Source: Ruegeria atlantica
GTDB taxonomy: Bacteria > Pseudomonadota > Alphaproteobacteria > Rhodobacterales > Rhodobacteraceae
NCBI GenBank assembly: GCA_013032095.1
Contig: WQBJ01000016.1
Location: 42,451-106,450 of the forward strand
Reading direction: 5' to 3'
Length of the DNA: 64,000 bases
The notes beneath the pieces are model-generated. The model saw only the letters and a program-made list of their open reading frames with translations, had not been told where the DNA came from and did no database searches. The position numbers and the translations under genes are program-made. Below, one piece after another: positions 17,462-26,014 of the stretch (its first letter is position 1; every line of letters starts with the position of its first letter).

Positions 17462-18367
17462 ATGCTGCGCGACATAACGCTTGGAGATATCAGTGCATTT
17501 GTCCTGGTGGCCCGGCTGGAAAGCTTTGCGCTAGCCGCAGAGGAACTACTTGTTACGCAGTCTGCGCTGTCCAGGCGAGTAAAAAAGCTTGAGAATTCAC
17601 TAGGCGCCCCCCTTTTAGACAGAACGACCCGCTCCGTTACTGTCTCGCGCCTGGGTAGGGAATTTCTGCCGCAGGCAGAGCGGATTGTGAATGACTTCCA
17701 CAGGTCGCTGGACGACATCGATCAAGTCGTGAAAGTTCAAAGAGGCATCGTCTCGTTTTCCTGCAACATGACGATATCCGATACGCTATTGCCGGAGATA
17801 CTGGCCCAATTCAAAGGGACCTACCCTGACATCCGTATTCGCGTGCACGAGGACTCCAGCCCTCAGGCCATCGAACGCGTTCTGAGCGGCCAATCGGAAC
17901 TGGCGCTGGCCCAGTTCGGCGAAGGCCACCCGGACCTGGAGTTCGAAGCGCTGATCGACGATCGGTTCGTGATCGCCTGCCACAAGAGTCACCACCTTGC
18001 CAACGCGTCATCGACAACGTGGGAAGAAGTAAAGGACGAGCAATTCGTTTTGCTAAGAAGCGAAAGTGGGACGCGGAAGATTTTACAACGGTATCTCGGT
18101 GAAAAATACGATGTGATTTCGAATGATATGCAGGTTGGTCATTTCCACTCGCAGCTTGGGCTGGTCGGCAAAGGCATTGGCATCGCAGCCATTCCATCCT
18201 TGGTCCGTCTCTCGCGAAAGGATTTGGAGCTGGCAATCATTCCAATTTCCAAACCTACTATTCGGCGAAAACTTGGGATTGTGACCTATCGCGGACGCTC
18301 CCTATCCCCGGCGGCTGAGGAACTTCGCAAGGTCGCAGTCTCTGTAATGAGCGGGTTTTCCGAGTGA
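17462..18367 (+). CDS. LysR-family transcriptional regulator
   Basis: The 301-residue regulator has the N-terminal winged helix (AAEELLVTQSALSRRVKKLENSLGAPLL split over residues 20-47) and a C-terminal periplasmic-binding-like effector domain. It is divergent from the TctC-TctAB-MmgE operon, with 148 bp between starts, the usual LysR arrangement for activating a neighbouring operon in response to its substrate. It converges on tcuB, from which it is separated by a perfect hairpin. Confidence 0.88.
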   Translation: MLRDITLGDISAFVLVARLESFALAAEELLVTQSALSRRVKKLENSLGAPLLDRTTRSVTVSRLGREFLPQAERIVNDFHRSLDDIDQVVKVQRGIVSFSCNMTISDTLLPEILAQFKGTYPDIRIRVHEDSSPQAIERVLSGQSELALAQFGEGHPDLEFEALIDDRFVIACHKSHHLANASSTTWEEVKDEQFVLLRSESGTRKILQRYLGEKYDVISNDMQVGHFHSQLGLVGKGIGIAAIPSLVRLSRKDLELAIIPISKPTIRRKLGIVTYRGRSLSPAAEELRKVAVSVMSGFSE

Positions 18368-18396
18368 TCCCCTCGCTGCTGTCAGAACGCATCAAC

Positions 18397-18424
18397 CAAT
18401 CGACGCCATTTCTAGCGTCGATTG
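18397..18424. terminator. Bidirectional hairpin between lysR and tcuB
   Basis: A perfect 10-bp stem (CAATCGACGC / GCGTCGATTG) with an 8-nt loop sits 29 bp from both convergent stops. It probably serves both transcripts; T-runs are weak. Confidence 0.6.
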
Positions 18425-18452
18425 TAAACTGCGCTTGCGCGTTCTCAGAAAA

Positions 18453-19553
18453 CTAGGCGCCCCGTTTCCTTTGCGCATCCCTGATAAGAGCCGCGAGCCG
18501 ATAGAAACCATGGGCCATCTTGGTATAAGGCGTCAGCAAAAAGAACGTCAGGACCGACCCCAGATGAATGGCAAGCAGCGCGGGCATCAGAGCGGTTGAG
18601 CCGAGCGCGTAGAGAACAAGCCCGCTCAATCCGACAAACCCAAGCAGCAAGATGAAGCCGATATCACCGCCCCATGCTGAAGGGTCGCCAAGATCACGAT
18701 CAGACTTTTGCTTGAGAAACGCCATGGCGCCGCAACCCACTGTCAGCAGTATACCACCGGAAATCCCGAATAGTTTAGGCAAAGACCAGAACCCGTAGGG
18801 CGCATGCATTCCAAAGCCATAATGCATTACTGTCGCAACCGAAGTAGAGGCAAAGCAAAGAAGAAACCCATACATGATAGCGTGATGAATGTGTCGGCGA
18901 CCCTGACTAAATCGGTCTTCGTCCTCGAAGTTACAGCCCTCACCATGCCCGGCAGCCAAGTCCTGCATCTTGCTCGCGCGTTTGAAGGCAGCCGCCACGT
19001 CAGCCATTTGGATCGGTTTACCGCCAACCTCAACCCAATAGCGCCTGAGGCTGATGGCGATACTAAAGAGCGGCAGAAGAAACGTGGGCGCGAAGATCGC
19101 GACCATCGCATTGTGCGACAGGACAGCATAGAAACCCTCACCTCCGCTCGATCCAATGGCGCGAATTGCCCAGAACAACAGGGCAAAACCAATCACAAGT
19201 GCCAAGGCTATGGCCCCGCCATGCGTGTGGAACCGGCGCGCGAGGGGTTGCGGCCAGGCGAAACTTTCCCAACTGTCCCGACGCACCTCGGCCAGCACTT
19301 TGGGCAGGTTCAGATCGAACTCGTGCGGAGCCGTGTACTGACAGGCGTAGTAACACCCCCGGCAGTTGTGACAGAGGTTGGCCAGTTGCGTGATGTCACC
19401 GTCCGAAAATGCGCGCTCGGCATGTAGTGACGGGAAGACCGAGCAATAACCTTCACAATACCGACAGGCGTTACAAATCTCTGCCTGACGGCGGGCTTCT
19501 TGGATCAGTTCAGTTTGCATAAGCGGCAGCCTCACGTCCTGCGATGCGTCCAA
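18453..19553 (-). CDS. tcuB: Tricarballylate utilization membrane oxidoreductase TcuB
   Basis: The 366-residue protein has two N-terminal [4Fe-4S] motifs, CNACRYCEGYC and CHNCRGCYYAC. A membrane domain of several helices follows, with conserved His residues likely to bind heme. In Salmonella TcuB reoxidises the FADH2 of TcuA and passes electrons to the quinone pool. Its start lies inside the tcuA coding region (44-base overlap), so translation is coupled. Length and motif order match the TcuB/CitB family. Confidence 0.88.
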   Translation of the reverse strand: MDASQDVRLPLMQTELIQEARRQAEICNACRYCEGYCSVFPSLHAERAFSDGDITQLANLCHNCRGCYYACQYTAPHEFDLNLPKVLAEVRRDSWESFAWPQPLARRFHTHGGAIALALVIGFALLFWAIRAIGSSGGEGFYAVLSHNAMVAIFAPTFLLPLFSIAISLRRYWVEVGGKPIQMADVAAAFKRASKMQDLAAGHGEGCNFEDEDRFSQGRRHIHHAIMYGFLLCFASTSVATVMHYGFGMHAPYGFWSLPKLFGISGGILLTVGCGAMAFLKQKSDRDLGDPSAWGGDIGFILLLGFVGLSGLVLYALGSTALMPALLAIHLGSVLTFFLLTPYTKMAHGFYRLAALIRDAQRKRGA

Positions 19554-20904
19554 AAACGGTTCCGATTGTCATGCCGAATCCGGCTAGGTAGCCTTGCCCA
19601 AGGATCGACCCGGCCATGGTCTCGCCGGCTGCCCAAAGGTTTTTGATCTTGCCTGTGGGGGTCGAACACTGGGCCGTGTCGTCGACCTTGAATCCGAGAT
19701 AGGTGAAGGTGACGCCAGTTCGCAGCGAGTAGCCGTAGAAAGGCGGCTCGGTGATTGGGCGGGCCCAGTTGGTTTTGGGCGGGGTCAGGCCAGAGGTCGC
19801 CACTTCGTCCAATTCTGTTGGGTGAAATCCACTGGTGTCACCGCAAGCGGCGTTGAAATCGGCAACCGTCGCAGCCAGCTTGTCGGCGGGCAGACCCATC
19901 ATCGCGGCCAGTCCTTCCAACGTGTCCGCCTTTAACGGAGGGAACACGGACGGCATGAACAGGTTCAGCGACTTGGCGTCGATGATGACATAGCCCACCT
20001 GATCCGGCTGGGCCGCCACCAGACGCCCCCAGATTGCATAGCGCTTGGGCCACACATCTTCGCCTTCGTCATAGAACCGCTCAGCGTCTTTGTTCACGAC
20101 GATAGAAAACGGCACGCAATCCAGACGGGTGACGATACCGCCGTCGAATTTCGGCGCGCGCCCATCGATGGCGACGGCATGGCATTGGGTTGGATCGCCG
20201 ACACTCTCAACGCCTTGGTCCAGAAGGTCCGCCAACACCACACCTCGGTTATACGGAGTACCCCGGATCAGGAAGTTCTTTGCCGGCTCACCCCAAGCGC
20301 GGGTAAGCCAATCCGTATCAGCCTGAAACCCACCCGAGGCAACGATGACAGCGTTTGGCGTGATGCGATGAGACTGGCCCTCGTAGGTGTAATCGACCCA
20401 TTCGATCCGATCGCCATTCAGTTCCAAATGCGTCACTGCGGCTTCATATAGCACGTCAACGCCTAGGCCCGCTGCTGTTCTGTAGTAGGCATTCACCAGC
20501 GACTTGCCTCCCCCCATGAAAAAGGCATTGGTTCGCGCCAGAGACAAAGTCCCGGACAGCGATGGTTGGAACCGAACTCCGCGCTCCTCCATCCACGGCA
20601 GGCATTCCTCTGAGGTACGGATCGCAAGACGGGCCAAGTGCTCGTCAGTTTTGCCCCCAGTGACCTTCAGGAGATCGGAGAGGTATTCGTCTTCACTGTA
20701 TTCCTCAACCAGCGGGCCCAGAGGAGATTTGTGCATACAGCGAAAATTGCGCGTGTGGCGCGAGTTACCGCCGCGATAGGATTTCGGTGCCGTTTCGAGT
20801 ATCAGAACGCGGGCGCCGGCCTCGGCGGCGGTCATCGCCGCGCAGAGGGCAGCATTGCCGCCCCCAATCACAGCGATATCGTAAGCTTCCTTTTGGGTGG
20901 CCAT
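19510..20904 (-). CDS. tcuA: FAD-dependent tricarballylate dehydrogenase TcuA
   Basis: The 464-residue flavoprotein has the N-terminal dinucleotide-binding motif IAVIGGGNAALCAAMTAAEAGA and a C-terminal GETMAGSILGQGYLAGFGMT motif of the succinate dehydrogenase/fumarate reductase flavoprotein family. With TcuB it oxidises tricarballylate to cis-aconitate, which enters the TCA cycle. Residues THRNFR/HKSPLGPLVEEYSEDEYL are typical of the TcuA group. It starts 12 bp after a GntR gene, so the regulator leads the operon. No MFS transporter TcuC is present. Confidence 0.88.
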   Translation of the reverse strand: MATQKEAYDIAVIGGGNAALCAAMTAAEAGARVLILETAPKSYRGGNSRHTRNFRCMHKSPLGPLVEEYSEDEYLSDLLKVTGGKTDEHLARLAIRTSEECLPWMEERGVRFQPSLSGTLSLARTNAFFMGGGKSLVNAYYRTAAGLGVDVLYEAAVTHLELNGDRIEWVDYTYEGQSHRITPNAVIVASGGFQADTDWLTRAWGEPAKNFLIRGTPYNRGVVLADLLDQGVESVGDPTQCHAVAIDGRAPKFDGGIVTRLDCVPFSIVVNKDAERFYDEGEDVWPKRYAIWGRLVAAQPDQVGYVIIDAKSLNLFMPSVFPPLKADTLEGLAAMMGLPADKLAATVADFNAACGDTSGFHPTELDEVATSGLTPPKTNWARPITEPPFYGYSLRTGVTFTYLGFKVDDTAQCSTPTGKIKNLWAAGETMAGSILGQGYLAGFGMTIGTVFGRIAGREAAAYAN

Positions 20905-20915
20905 ATCCTGTCTAC

Positions 20916-21596
20916 CTACTGATTGTCGTCGGTTGTTCGATCGCGCTCTTGCAAGGCGCGGATACGCATGCGTTGTGCCGCCTGAATATGTGCGCGCATC
21001 TCTGTCTCGGCCGCAGCACCATCACGTGCCTTCAGCGCAGCCATGACGCGCCGATGTTCCGCCACTGCCGCCTCAGACCGCTCGCTGTCCAGCAATTGCG
21101 ATGGCCCAAGGATCAACAGCGCTTTTTGCAAGGACAACATGGATTTCGCGAGAAACCGGTTCTTTGCCGCATCCAAAAGCGTGGCGTGGAATATTCTGTT
21201 AATCCGCGCTGCTTCCGGGCCGGTACCCGCCTCGGCCAGGCGGTCATTCAGCACATCCAACTCATCCAGCTCGACATCCGACGCAGCCCTTGCCGCGAGG
21301 CGCGCTGCGGTGCCCTCTAATACGGCGCGCATCTCATAAAGTTCCATAACCTCGGCGTAATCCAAACTGCGCACCGTTGCACCCTGCCGTGGAACATGGG
21401 TGACAAGCCCGTCAGCCTCCAACTGCCGGATCGCCTCGCGCACCGGAGTGCGGCTGACACCCAGCCGTTCGGACAGCTCAATCTCGCGCAGGCGTTCCCC
21501 CGGCAGAAGGGAGCCTTCGCGAATCTCATCCAACAGGCGTTGATACGCAGAATTGCCTTGCGGGCCAGGCTGTAACGGGTCGTCTTGAATAGTCAT
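20916..21596 (-). CDS. GntR/FCD-family regulator of tcuAB
   Basis: The 226-residue regulator has an N-terminal winged helix (LSERLGVSRTPVREAIRQLEADG) and an all-helical FCD effector domain. ATG 21596 is chosen; the frame is open to 21647, but that extension contains the operator region. It is the first gene of the gntR-tcuA-tcuB operon and is divergent from an AbrB-type permease. In Salmonella the tcu regulator is of the LysR type, so regulation here differs. Two GTATAC-like boxes lie between the divergent genes. Confidence 0.85.
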   Translation of the reverse strand: MTIQDDPLQPGPQGNSAYQRLLDEIREGSLLPGERLREIELSERLGVSRTPVREAIRQLEADGLVTHVPRQGATVRSLDYAEVMELYEMRAVLEGTAARLAARAASDVELDELDVLNDRLAEAGTGPEAARINRIFHATLLDAAKNRFLAKSMLSLQKALLILGPSQLLDSERSEAAVAEHRRVMAALKARDGAAAETEMRAHIQAAQRMRIRALQERDRTTDDNQ

Positions 21597-21625
21597 AACG
21601 GGCTCTCTTGCGTTCCTGAGTCCAG

Positions 21626-21645
21626 TTGTATACATTTGGATACAC
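21626..21645. promoter_or_regulatory. Tandem GntR-type operator boxes
   Basis: TTGTATACAT (21626-21635) matches the palindrome TTGTATACAA at nine of ten positions. It is directly followed by the weaker TTGGATACAC (21636-21645). They lie in the 78-bp gap between the divergent GntR and permease genes. Confidence 0.5.
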
Positions 21646-21674
21646 ACCGAGTCAACAACATCGGAACCTGCATT

Positions 21675-22748
21675 GTGCCCACCCAGAAAATCTCAACTTC
21701 CCTTCTGACGAAGCGGGCCATTACACTTGGTCTTTCTGTGCTGGGCGCCGGAGTTTTCTGGGCACTGGACCTGCCACTGCCGTTTCTATTCGGACCAATG
21801 ACCGCCTGCCTGATTGCGGCTTTGGCCCATGCGCCTCTGGAGGGGTTCGGTCAGGTCTCGGTCGCGGCCCGCACAATCCTGGGCGTGGCGGTAGGGGCGT
21901 CGATCACGCCGGACTTGTTTGGTGAATTACCAAAGATGGCAGCGTCGATAGCACTAGTCCCGCTCTTCATCCTTTTGATCGCTTTGGTCGGCGTGCCATT
22001 TTTTCGAAAGTTTTGGGGCTTTGATCAAACGACCGCGTTTTATGCTGCGATGCCCGGCGGGCTACAGGACATGATCATCTTCGGCACCGAAGCCGGTGCA
22101 AATCCGCGCACCCTGTCCCTGATCCACGGAACGCGCGTTCTGATCATCGTAACTCTGGCGCCCTTGTTCCTGTCCGTGTTCTACGACGCCCAACTGAACA
22201 ACCCTATTGGAGAGCCTGCGCGCGATCTGCCATTGCATGAGTTGGCGCTAATGGTTCTGGCTGCCATTATCGGCTGGAAAGGTGGTGAGCGGATCGGCCT
22301 CTTCGGGGCCTCCATCCTTGGGCCGATGATCCTGACGGCTGCGCTGTCATTGGGGGATTTCATTCATACCCGCCCCCCTCGCGAAGCCATCCTGGTCGCG
22401 CAATTCTTCATTGGCTGCGGCATTGGTGTTAAGTTTGTCGGGGTCACCTGGGTTGAATTGCGCAAGGTCGTCGCGGCGGGCTTTGCCTATGTAGTCGTTC
22501 TAGCCCTATTGGCCGCGCTCTTCACTGCCGTTGTTACCACGCTGGGCCTTGGCCAGCCGGTCGAGGCCTTCCTTGCCTTCGCCCCCGGCGGTCAGGCTGA
22601 GATGACGGTTCTGGCCATTGTCTCTGGTGCGGATCTAGGCTTTGTAATCACCCACCACCTGACGCGTATCGTGCTTGTCATCATCGGGGCGCCCATCGCG
22701 GCCAACCTTATACTACGCTGGAAAAACTCGCGGAATAGATCTGGCTGA
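21675..22748 (+). CDS. AbrB-family membrane protein (putative permease)
   Basis: The 357-residue polytopic protein belongs to the AbrB/AidB-regulator duplication family. Two similar halves are seen: PFLFGPMTACLIAALAHAP with FYAAMPGGLQDMIIFGTEAGAN, and FGASILGPMILTAALSLGD with LAFAPGGQAEMTVLAIVSGADLGFV. A GTG start at 21675 gives the usual family length; the frame remains open upstream without a good start. Biochemical function is not established, and members are often neighbours of carboxylate catabolic genes. Here it could replace the missing TcuC carrier, which is inference from position. Confidence 0.75.
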   Translation: MPTQKISTSLLTKRAITLGLSVLGAGVFWALDLPLPFLFGPMTACLIAALAHAPLEGFGQVSVAARTILGVAVGASITPDLFGELPKMAASIALVPLFILLIALVGVPFFRKFWGFDQTTAFYAAMPGGLQDMIIFGTEAGANPRTLSLIHGTRVLIIVTLAPLFLSVFYDAQLNNPIGEPARDLPLHELALMVLAAIIGWKGGERIGLFGASILGPMILTAALSLGDFIHTRPPREAILVAQFFIGCGIGVKFVGVTWVELRKVVAAGFAYVVVLALLAALFTAVVTTLGLGQPVEAFLAFAPGGQAEMTVLAIVSGADLGFVITHHLTRIVLVIIGAPIAANLILRWKNSRNRSG

Positions 22749-22873
22749 TCAGAACGCAACCAGCCCAAACAGGTGCGCGAACCGTCTCTATTTCAAGTGA
22801 CTGCTAGCACATTGGCTCCAGAAGCCTCACGTTTAAATCTGCTATTCGGGCCATCGTTTTTGACATCCCTACG

Positions 22874-23488
22874 TCACCACGATTCTGGTGTTGCCAACGG
22901 TGTTTTCCACCCTTCAACAAGCCCTACCGCGGCCTCGGCGTAACTTTGTGGAAACTGGTCCGTTGTCCGCGCCTTCATAATCGTGTGGAGCCCCAACAAG
23001 AGACAAATCAGTAGTCTGGCGGCCTCCTCCGGCTCAACTTCGCTCTGGATTACCTTCTCGGTTTTTGCACGGCTTATAATTGCAACAAACCGCCCTTCCA
23101 GTGCGGTGAGATATCTCTCAATTCGGTCGTTGACCTCGGGATCGGAGCGATCGAACGAACTGATCGCGTTGAAAGCAAGGCAACCTGCATCCTCGATCTT
23201 TGGCATACGTTCGGCGGAGGCTATCTCTCTGAACCAGTCGGCCAGATCGTCCAAAGAAAAGGTTTCAGGGTCAGGAAAGTGACGAGCTTCCGCGTTATCC
23301 AGATAGGTATCTAAGGTCTTGAGGAAAAACTTCTCTTTCCCGCCATAAGTGGTTTGCAGTGTAAAGCGTGTCAGCCCCGTCTCCTGCTCCAGTTCCCGCG
23401 TGCTGGCGCCCTGGTAGCCCTGCCGCCAAAACAGGTCGAGCGCACCTGCCACAGCGCTATCATGATCCGTCTTACGTTTTCGCGCCAC
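22874..23488 (-). CDS. TetR/AcrR-family repressor
   Basis: The regulator, 204 residues from GTG 23488, has an N-terminal helix-turn-helix (AVAGALDLFWRQGYQGASTRELEQETGLTRFTL spread over about 33 residues) and a variable C-terminal effector domain. An ATG at 23515 would lengthen it by nine residues but lies inside a 16-bp palindrome. The GTG at 23488 has AAGGGG upstream and leaves both operator boxes outside the gene, so I prefer it. It is divergent from the membrane protein and haloalkane dehalogenase genes. Confidence 0.85.
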   Translation of the reverse strand: MARKRKTDHDSAVAGALDLFWRQGYQGASTRELEQETGLTRFTLQTTYGGKEKFFLKTLDTYLDNAEARHFPDPETFSLDDLADWFREIASAERMPKIEDAGCLAFNAISSFDRSDPEVNDRIERYLTALEGRFVAIISRAKTEKVIQSEVEPEEAARLLICLLLGLHTIMKARTTDQFPQSYAEAAVGLVEGWKTPLATPESW

Positions 23489-23507
23489 AGATTTCCCCTT
23501 GCCTTTT

Positions 23508-23549
23508 CTATCCATGCGGATAGTAATTGATTCCTATCCGCATGGATAG
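23508..23549. promoter_or_regulatory. Double TetR operator
   Basis: Two boxes, CTATCCATGCGGATAG (23508-23523) and CTATCCGCATGGATAG (23534-23549), are exact reverse complements separated by 10 bp. Each is also internally symmetrical at its CTATCC...GGATAG ends. This is the form of a TetR site bound by two dimers, between the repressor gene and the divergent genes. Confidence 0.8.
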
Positions 23550-23613
23550 CATCGCGAATGTGCGACGGCAAATACTGCGTGGCCAAACTGTTCCAACTTG
23601 ACGGGGAGAAAAA

Positions 23614-23991
23614 ATGACCGCCATCGACCCAACAACCGGGGCATCAAAGCCTGCAACCTTACGCGTGATCTTCATTCTGAACGCGCTCAAAATCCTTCTG
23701 GCCTTTGGCTTTTTCGCCGCATTCAAGTTTTATGGGCTGCAGGTAGGAGAGCTGGCAGGCTCGCAGGCTGCCAACCTGATGCTCTATACGATGCTGGCTT
23801 ACATGCTGACATTCGCCTGCATCGTCGTATCGATCCTCAAGCGAAGCATCATCGGAATTCGTGCCGCGATTGCCGTTGATTTTCTGGCCTCGATCCCGGC
23901 CACTGCAGCTATTGGCTTTGTCATCGCAATCATCAGCATGGGCTTGACCTTTACCGCATCCGTTCGCGCGTTTTTCGCGCATCGCACCTGA
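23614..23991 (+). CDS. Small integral membrane protein, unknown function
   Basis: The 125-residue protein is dominated by hydrophobic segments: FILNALKILLAFGFFAAFKFY, MLYTMLAYMLTFACIVVSIL, AAIAVDFLASIPATAAIGFVIAI and a last helix ending FFAHRT. I recognise no family. It has a GGGGAG RBS and is the first gene downstream of the double TetR operator, 56 bp before a haloalkane dehalogenase. It may help move or sense a hydrophobic substrate, but no function is supported by sequence. Confidence 0.7.
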   Translation: MTAIDPTTGASKPATLRVIFILNALKILLAFGFFAAFKFYGLQVGELAGSQAANLMLYTMLAYMLTFACIVVSILKRSIIGIRAAIAVDFLASIPATAAIGFVIAIISMGLTFTASVRAFFAHRT

Positions 23992-24047
23992 AGAAACGCA
24001 GCTTTGGGTTTGATTGCTGACGCACGCATTTCAGAAAGGGCAGTTCT

Positions 24048-24938
24048 ATGAATACCGCACAGTTGATTTCACCCGATTTTCCATTCGACTCAAAATATGT
24101 CGAAGTTAACGGGCAGCAAATCCACTATGTCGACGAAGGAGAAGGCAACCCGGTTCTGTTTTTGCACGGCAATCCCACCTCGTCCTATCTATGGCGCAAC
24201 ATTATTCCTTATGCCGCTCGTCAGGGGCGTGCGATTGCTATGGACCTGATCGGCATGGGCAAGTCGGATAAGCCGGATATTCCCTACCGATTTGTTGACC
24301 ACGTCCCCTTCGTGGACGGGTTCATCAAGGCATTGGGTTTGAAGAACGTTACGCTTGTCATCCATGACTGGGGCTCGGCGCTAGGGTTCCACTATGCCCA
24401 CAGGCATACTGAAAACGTACGCGGCATTGCTTTCATGGAAGGCGTAATACGTCCGATGACTTGGGCCGGTTTCCCGCCCGACTTCCGCGTCGGGTTCCGC
24501 ATGATGCGGACACCCAGCCTGGGGTGGGTAATGATTTCAGGCCTCAACATGTTCGTCGAGAAAATCCTGCCAAGCGCCATTGTACGCGACCTGACACCAC
24601 AAGAGATGGCGCATTACCGCGCTCCGTTCCCCTCAGCACGCAGCCGCAAACCGGTGCGGGTCTGGCCTTGCGAAATTCCGATCGACGGCACTCCGACAGA
24701 CGTTCATGACATCGTCAGCGCCTACAGCAATTGGCTGGGTGAGACCCAGACTCCAATGTTGATGTTCCACGCCACACCCGGCGGCACCATTGGCCCTAGC
24801 GAGGTCGCTTGGTGTCGCCAAACCATTCAGAATTTAGAGGTCGTGGACATCGGAGCAGGCATTCATTTCCTTCAGGAAGACAATCCGCATCTGATCGGGA
24901 AGAAACTGGAGGAATGGTTGGGGCGGGTCTTCAAGTGA
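24048..24938 (+). CDS. Haloalkane dehalogenase
   Basis: The 296-residue alpha/beta hydrolase has the full catalytic set of haloalkane dehalogenase subfamily II: nucleophile Asp107 in IHDWGSALG, acid Glu131 in AFMEGV, base His273 in GIHFLQEDNP, and halide-binding Asn42 (HGNPTSS) and Trp108. These positions fall within one residue of DhaA and LinB. The reaction is hydrolysis of a carbon-halogen bond to an alcohol plus halide. A signal peptide is absent, so it is cytoplasmic. It is probably controlled by the TetR repressor and lies upstream of an ABC export operon. The natural substrate is unknown. Confidence 0.92.
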   Translation: MNTAQLISPDFPFDSKYVEVNGQQIHYVDEGEGNPVLFLHGNPTSSYLWRNIIPYAARQGRAIAMDLIGMGKSDKPDIPYRFVDHVPFVDGFIKALGLKNVTLVIHDWGSALGFHYAHRHTENVRGIAFMEGVIRPMTWAGFPPDFRVGFRMMRTPSLGWVMISGLNMFVEKILPSAIVRDLTPQEMAHYRAPFPSARSRKPVRVWPCEIPIDGTPTDVHDIVSAYSNWLGETQTPMLMFHATPGGTIGPSEVAWCRQTIQNLEVVDIGAGIHFLQEDNPHLIGKKLEEWLGRVFK

Positions 24939-24969
24939 ACAAAGCTGGCTATACGAGTATCGTTAGGAC

Positions 24970-24979
24970 TGTATATACA
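24970..24979. promoter_or_regulatory. Palindrome upstream of the ABC exporter operon
   Basis: TGTATATACA is a perfect 10-bp palindrome in the 113-bp gap before the HlyD-type gene. Its regulator is not known. It resembles but does not match the GTATAC boxes elsewhere in the window. Confidence 0.3.
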
Positions 24980-25051
24980 AATTGGATTTTCTGATTGTAT
25001 GCTTCGAGAAATGACCCAACACATTCGGAGGCCAGTCACGGGAGGTAAGCC

Positions 25052-26014
25052 TTGCTCAATATGACGATCCCCATACCATTGATACTCGTGGCGGCCCTGC
25101 CCGCTGTTCTGGATCGGTGTTCCGGTTCTGATACGAGTGTGGCTCTGGGTGTACTGGCGCGCGATCGCGTGTCTTTGACAGCAACGGCCAACGAAATCGT
25201 CGTGGATTTGCCGGTCGCTGAAGGAACCGTCGTCAAGGCAGGCGACACGCTGGTTCAACTCGACGCCACATTGCAGACCGCAAAGCTGAATCTGGCCCAG
25301 GCGGAACTTGAGAAAGCACAAGCTACGCTCCTTAAGCTACAGGTCGGGCCGCGAGAAGAAGAGATCGCGATTGCCGAGGCGAAGGTTGCCGGCGCCGTCG
25401 CGCGGTTGGCCGATGCCGAGGCCACATATGACCGAAATGCCAGACTGGTCGAAAACTCCGTTGTGACCGAAGCGCAGGTTGCAAACGATCTGGCTTTGCG
25501 GGATTCCGCGCGGGCGGAATTGGCCAGCGCAAGGGAATCCCTGAAGGAATTGGAAAACGGCACCAGACCCGAAGATTTGGCCGTCGCCGAGGCCAATGTG
25601 AAAGCCGCAGAGGCAGCAGTCGAAGCAGAGCAAACCGTTCTGGATAATCTAACCGTTGTTGCCACCCGTGACGGTGTGTTGGATTCGCTGCCTTGGAACC
25701 TTGGGGAACGCGTTACTTCGGGAAGCCCTGTAGCAGTGATGGTCACCGGGCAGATTCCCTATGCCCGCGTCTATGTTCCGGAACCGCATCGCGTCAAACT
25801 AAAGCCTGGAGACAAGCTCGAAGTCCGCATCGACGGGCTGGAAGACCCTCTGGATGGGGTCGTCCGATGGATCAGCGACGACGCGTCATTCACTCCCTAT
25901 TATGGGTTGAACAAGGATGATCGGACCCGTCTAGTCTATCTGGCCGAGATCGATCTGCCAGCCGCGTCGGCCGACTTGCCCGCTGGTGTTCCTGTGCAGG
26001 TCCCCATGCCATGA
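25052..26014 (+). CDS. HlyD-family membrane fusion protein
   Basis: The 320-residue periplasmic adaptor has an N-terminal hydrophobic segment, a lipoyl half (IVVDLPVAEGTVVKAGDTLVQLD), a long alanine/glutamate-rich coiled-coil hairpin (about residues 70-195), the second lipoyl half and a beta-barrel. This is the YbhG type that pairs with ABC-2 exporters. TTG 25052 is the preferred start because GGAGGT lies five bases upstream. Its stop overlaps the ATPase start by four bases. Confidence 0.87.
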   Translation: MLNMTIPIPLILVAALPAVLDRCSGSDTSVALGVLARDRVSLTATANEIVVDLPVAEGTVVKAGDTLVQLDATLQTAKLNLAQAELEKAQATLLKLQVGPREEEIAIAEAKVAGAVARLADAEATYDRNARLVENSVVTEAQVANDLALRDSARAELASARESLKELENGTRPEDLAVAEANVKAAEAAVEAEQTVLDNLTVVATRDGVLDSLPWNLGERVTSGSPVAVMVTGQIPYARVYVPEPHRVKLKPGDKLEVRIDGLEDPLDGVVRWISDDASFTPYYGLNKDDRTRLVYLAEIDLPAASADLPAGVPVQVPMP

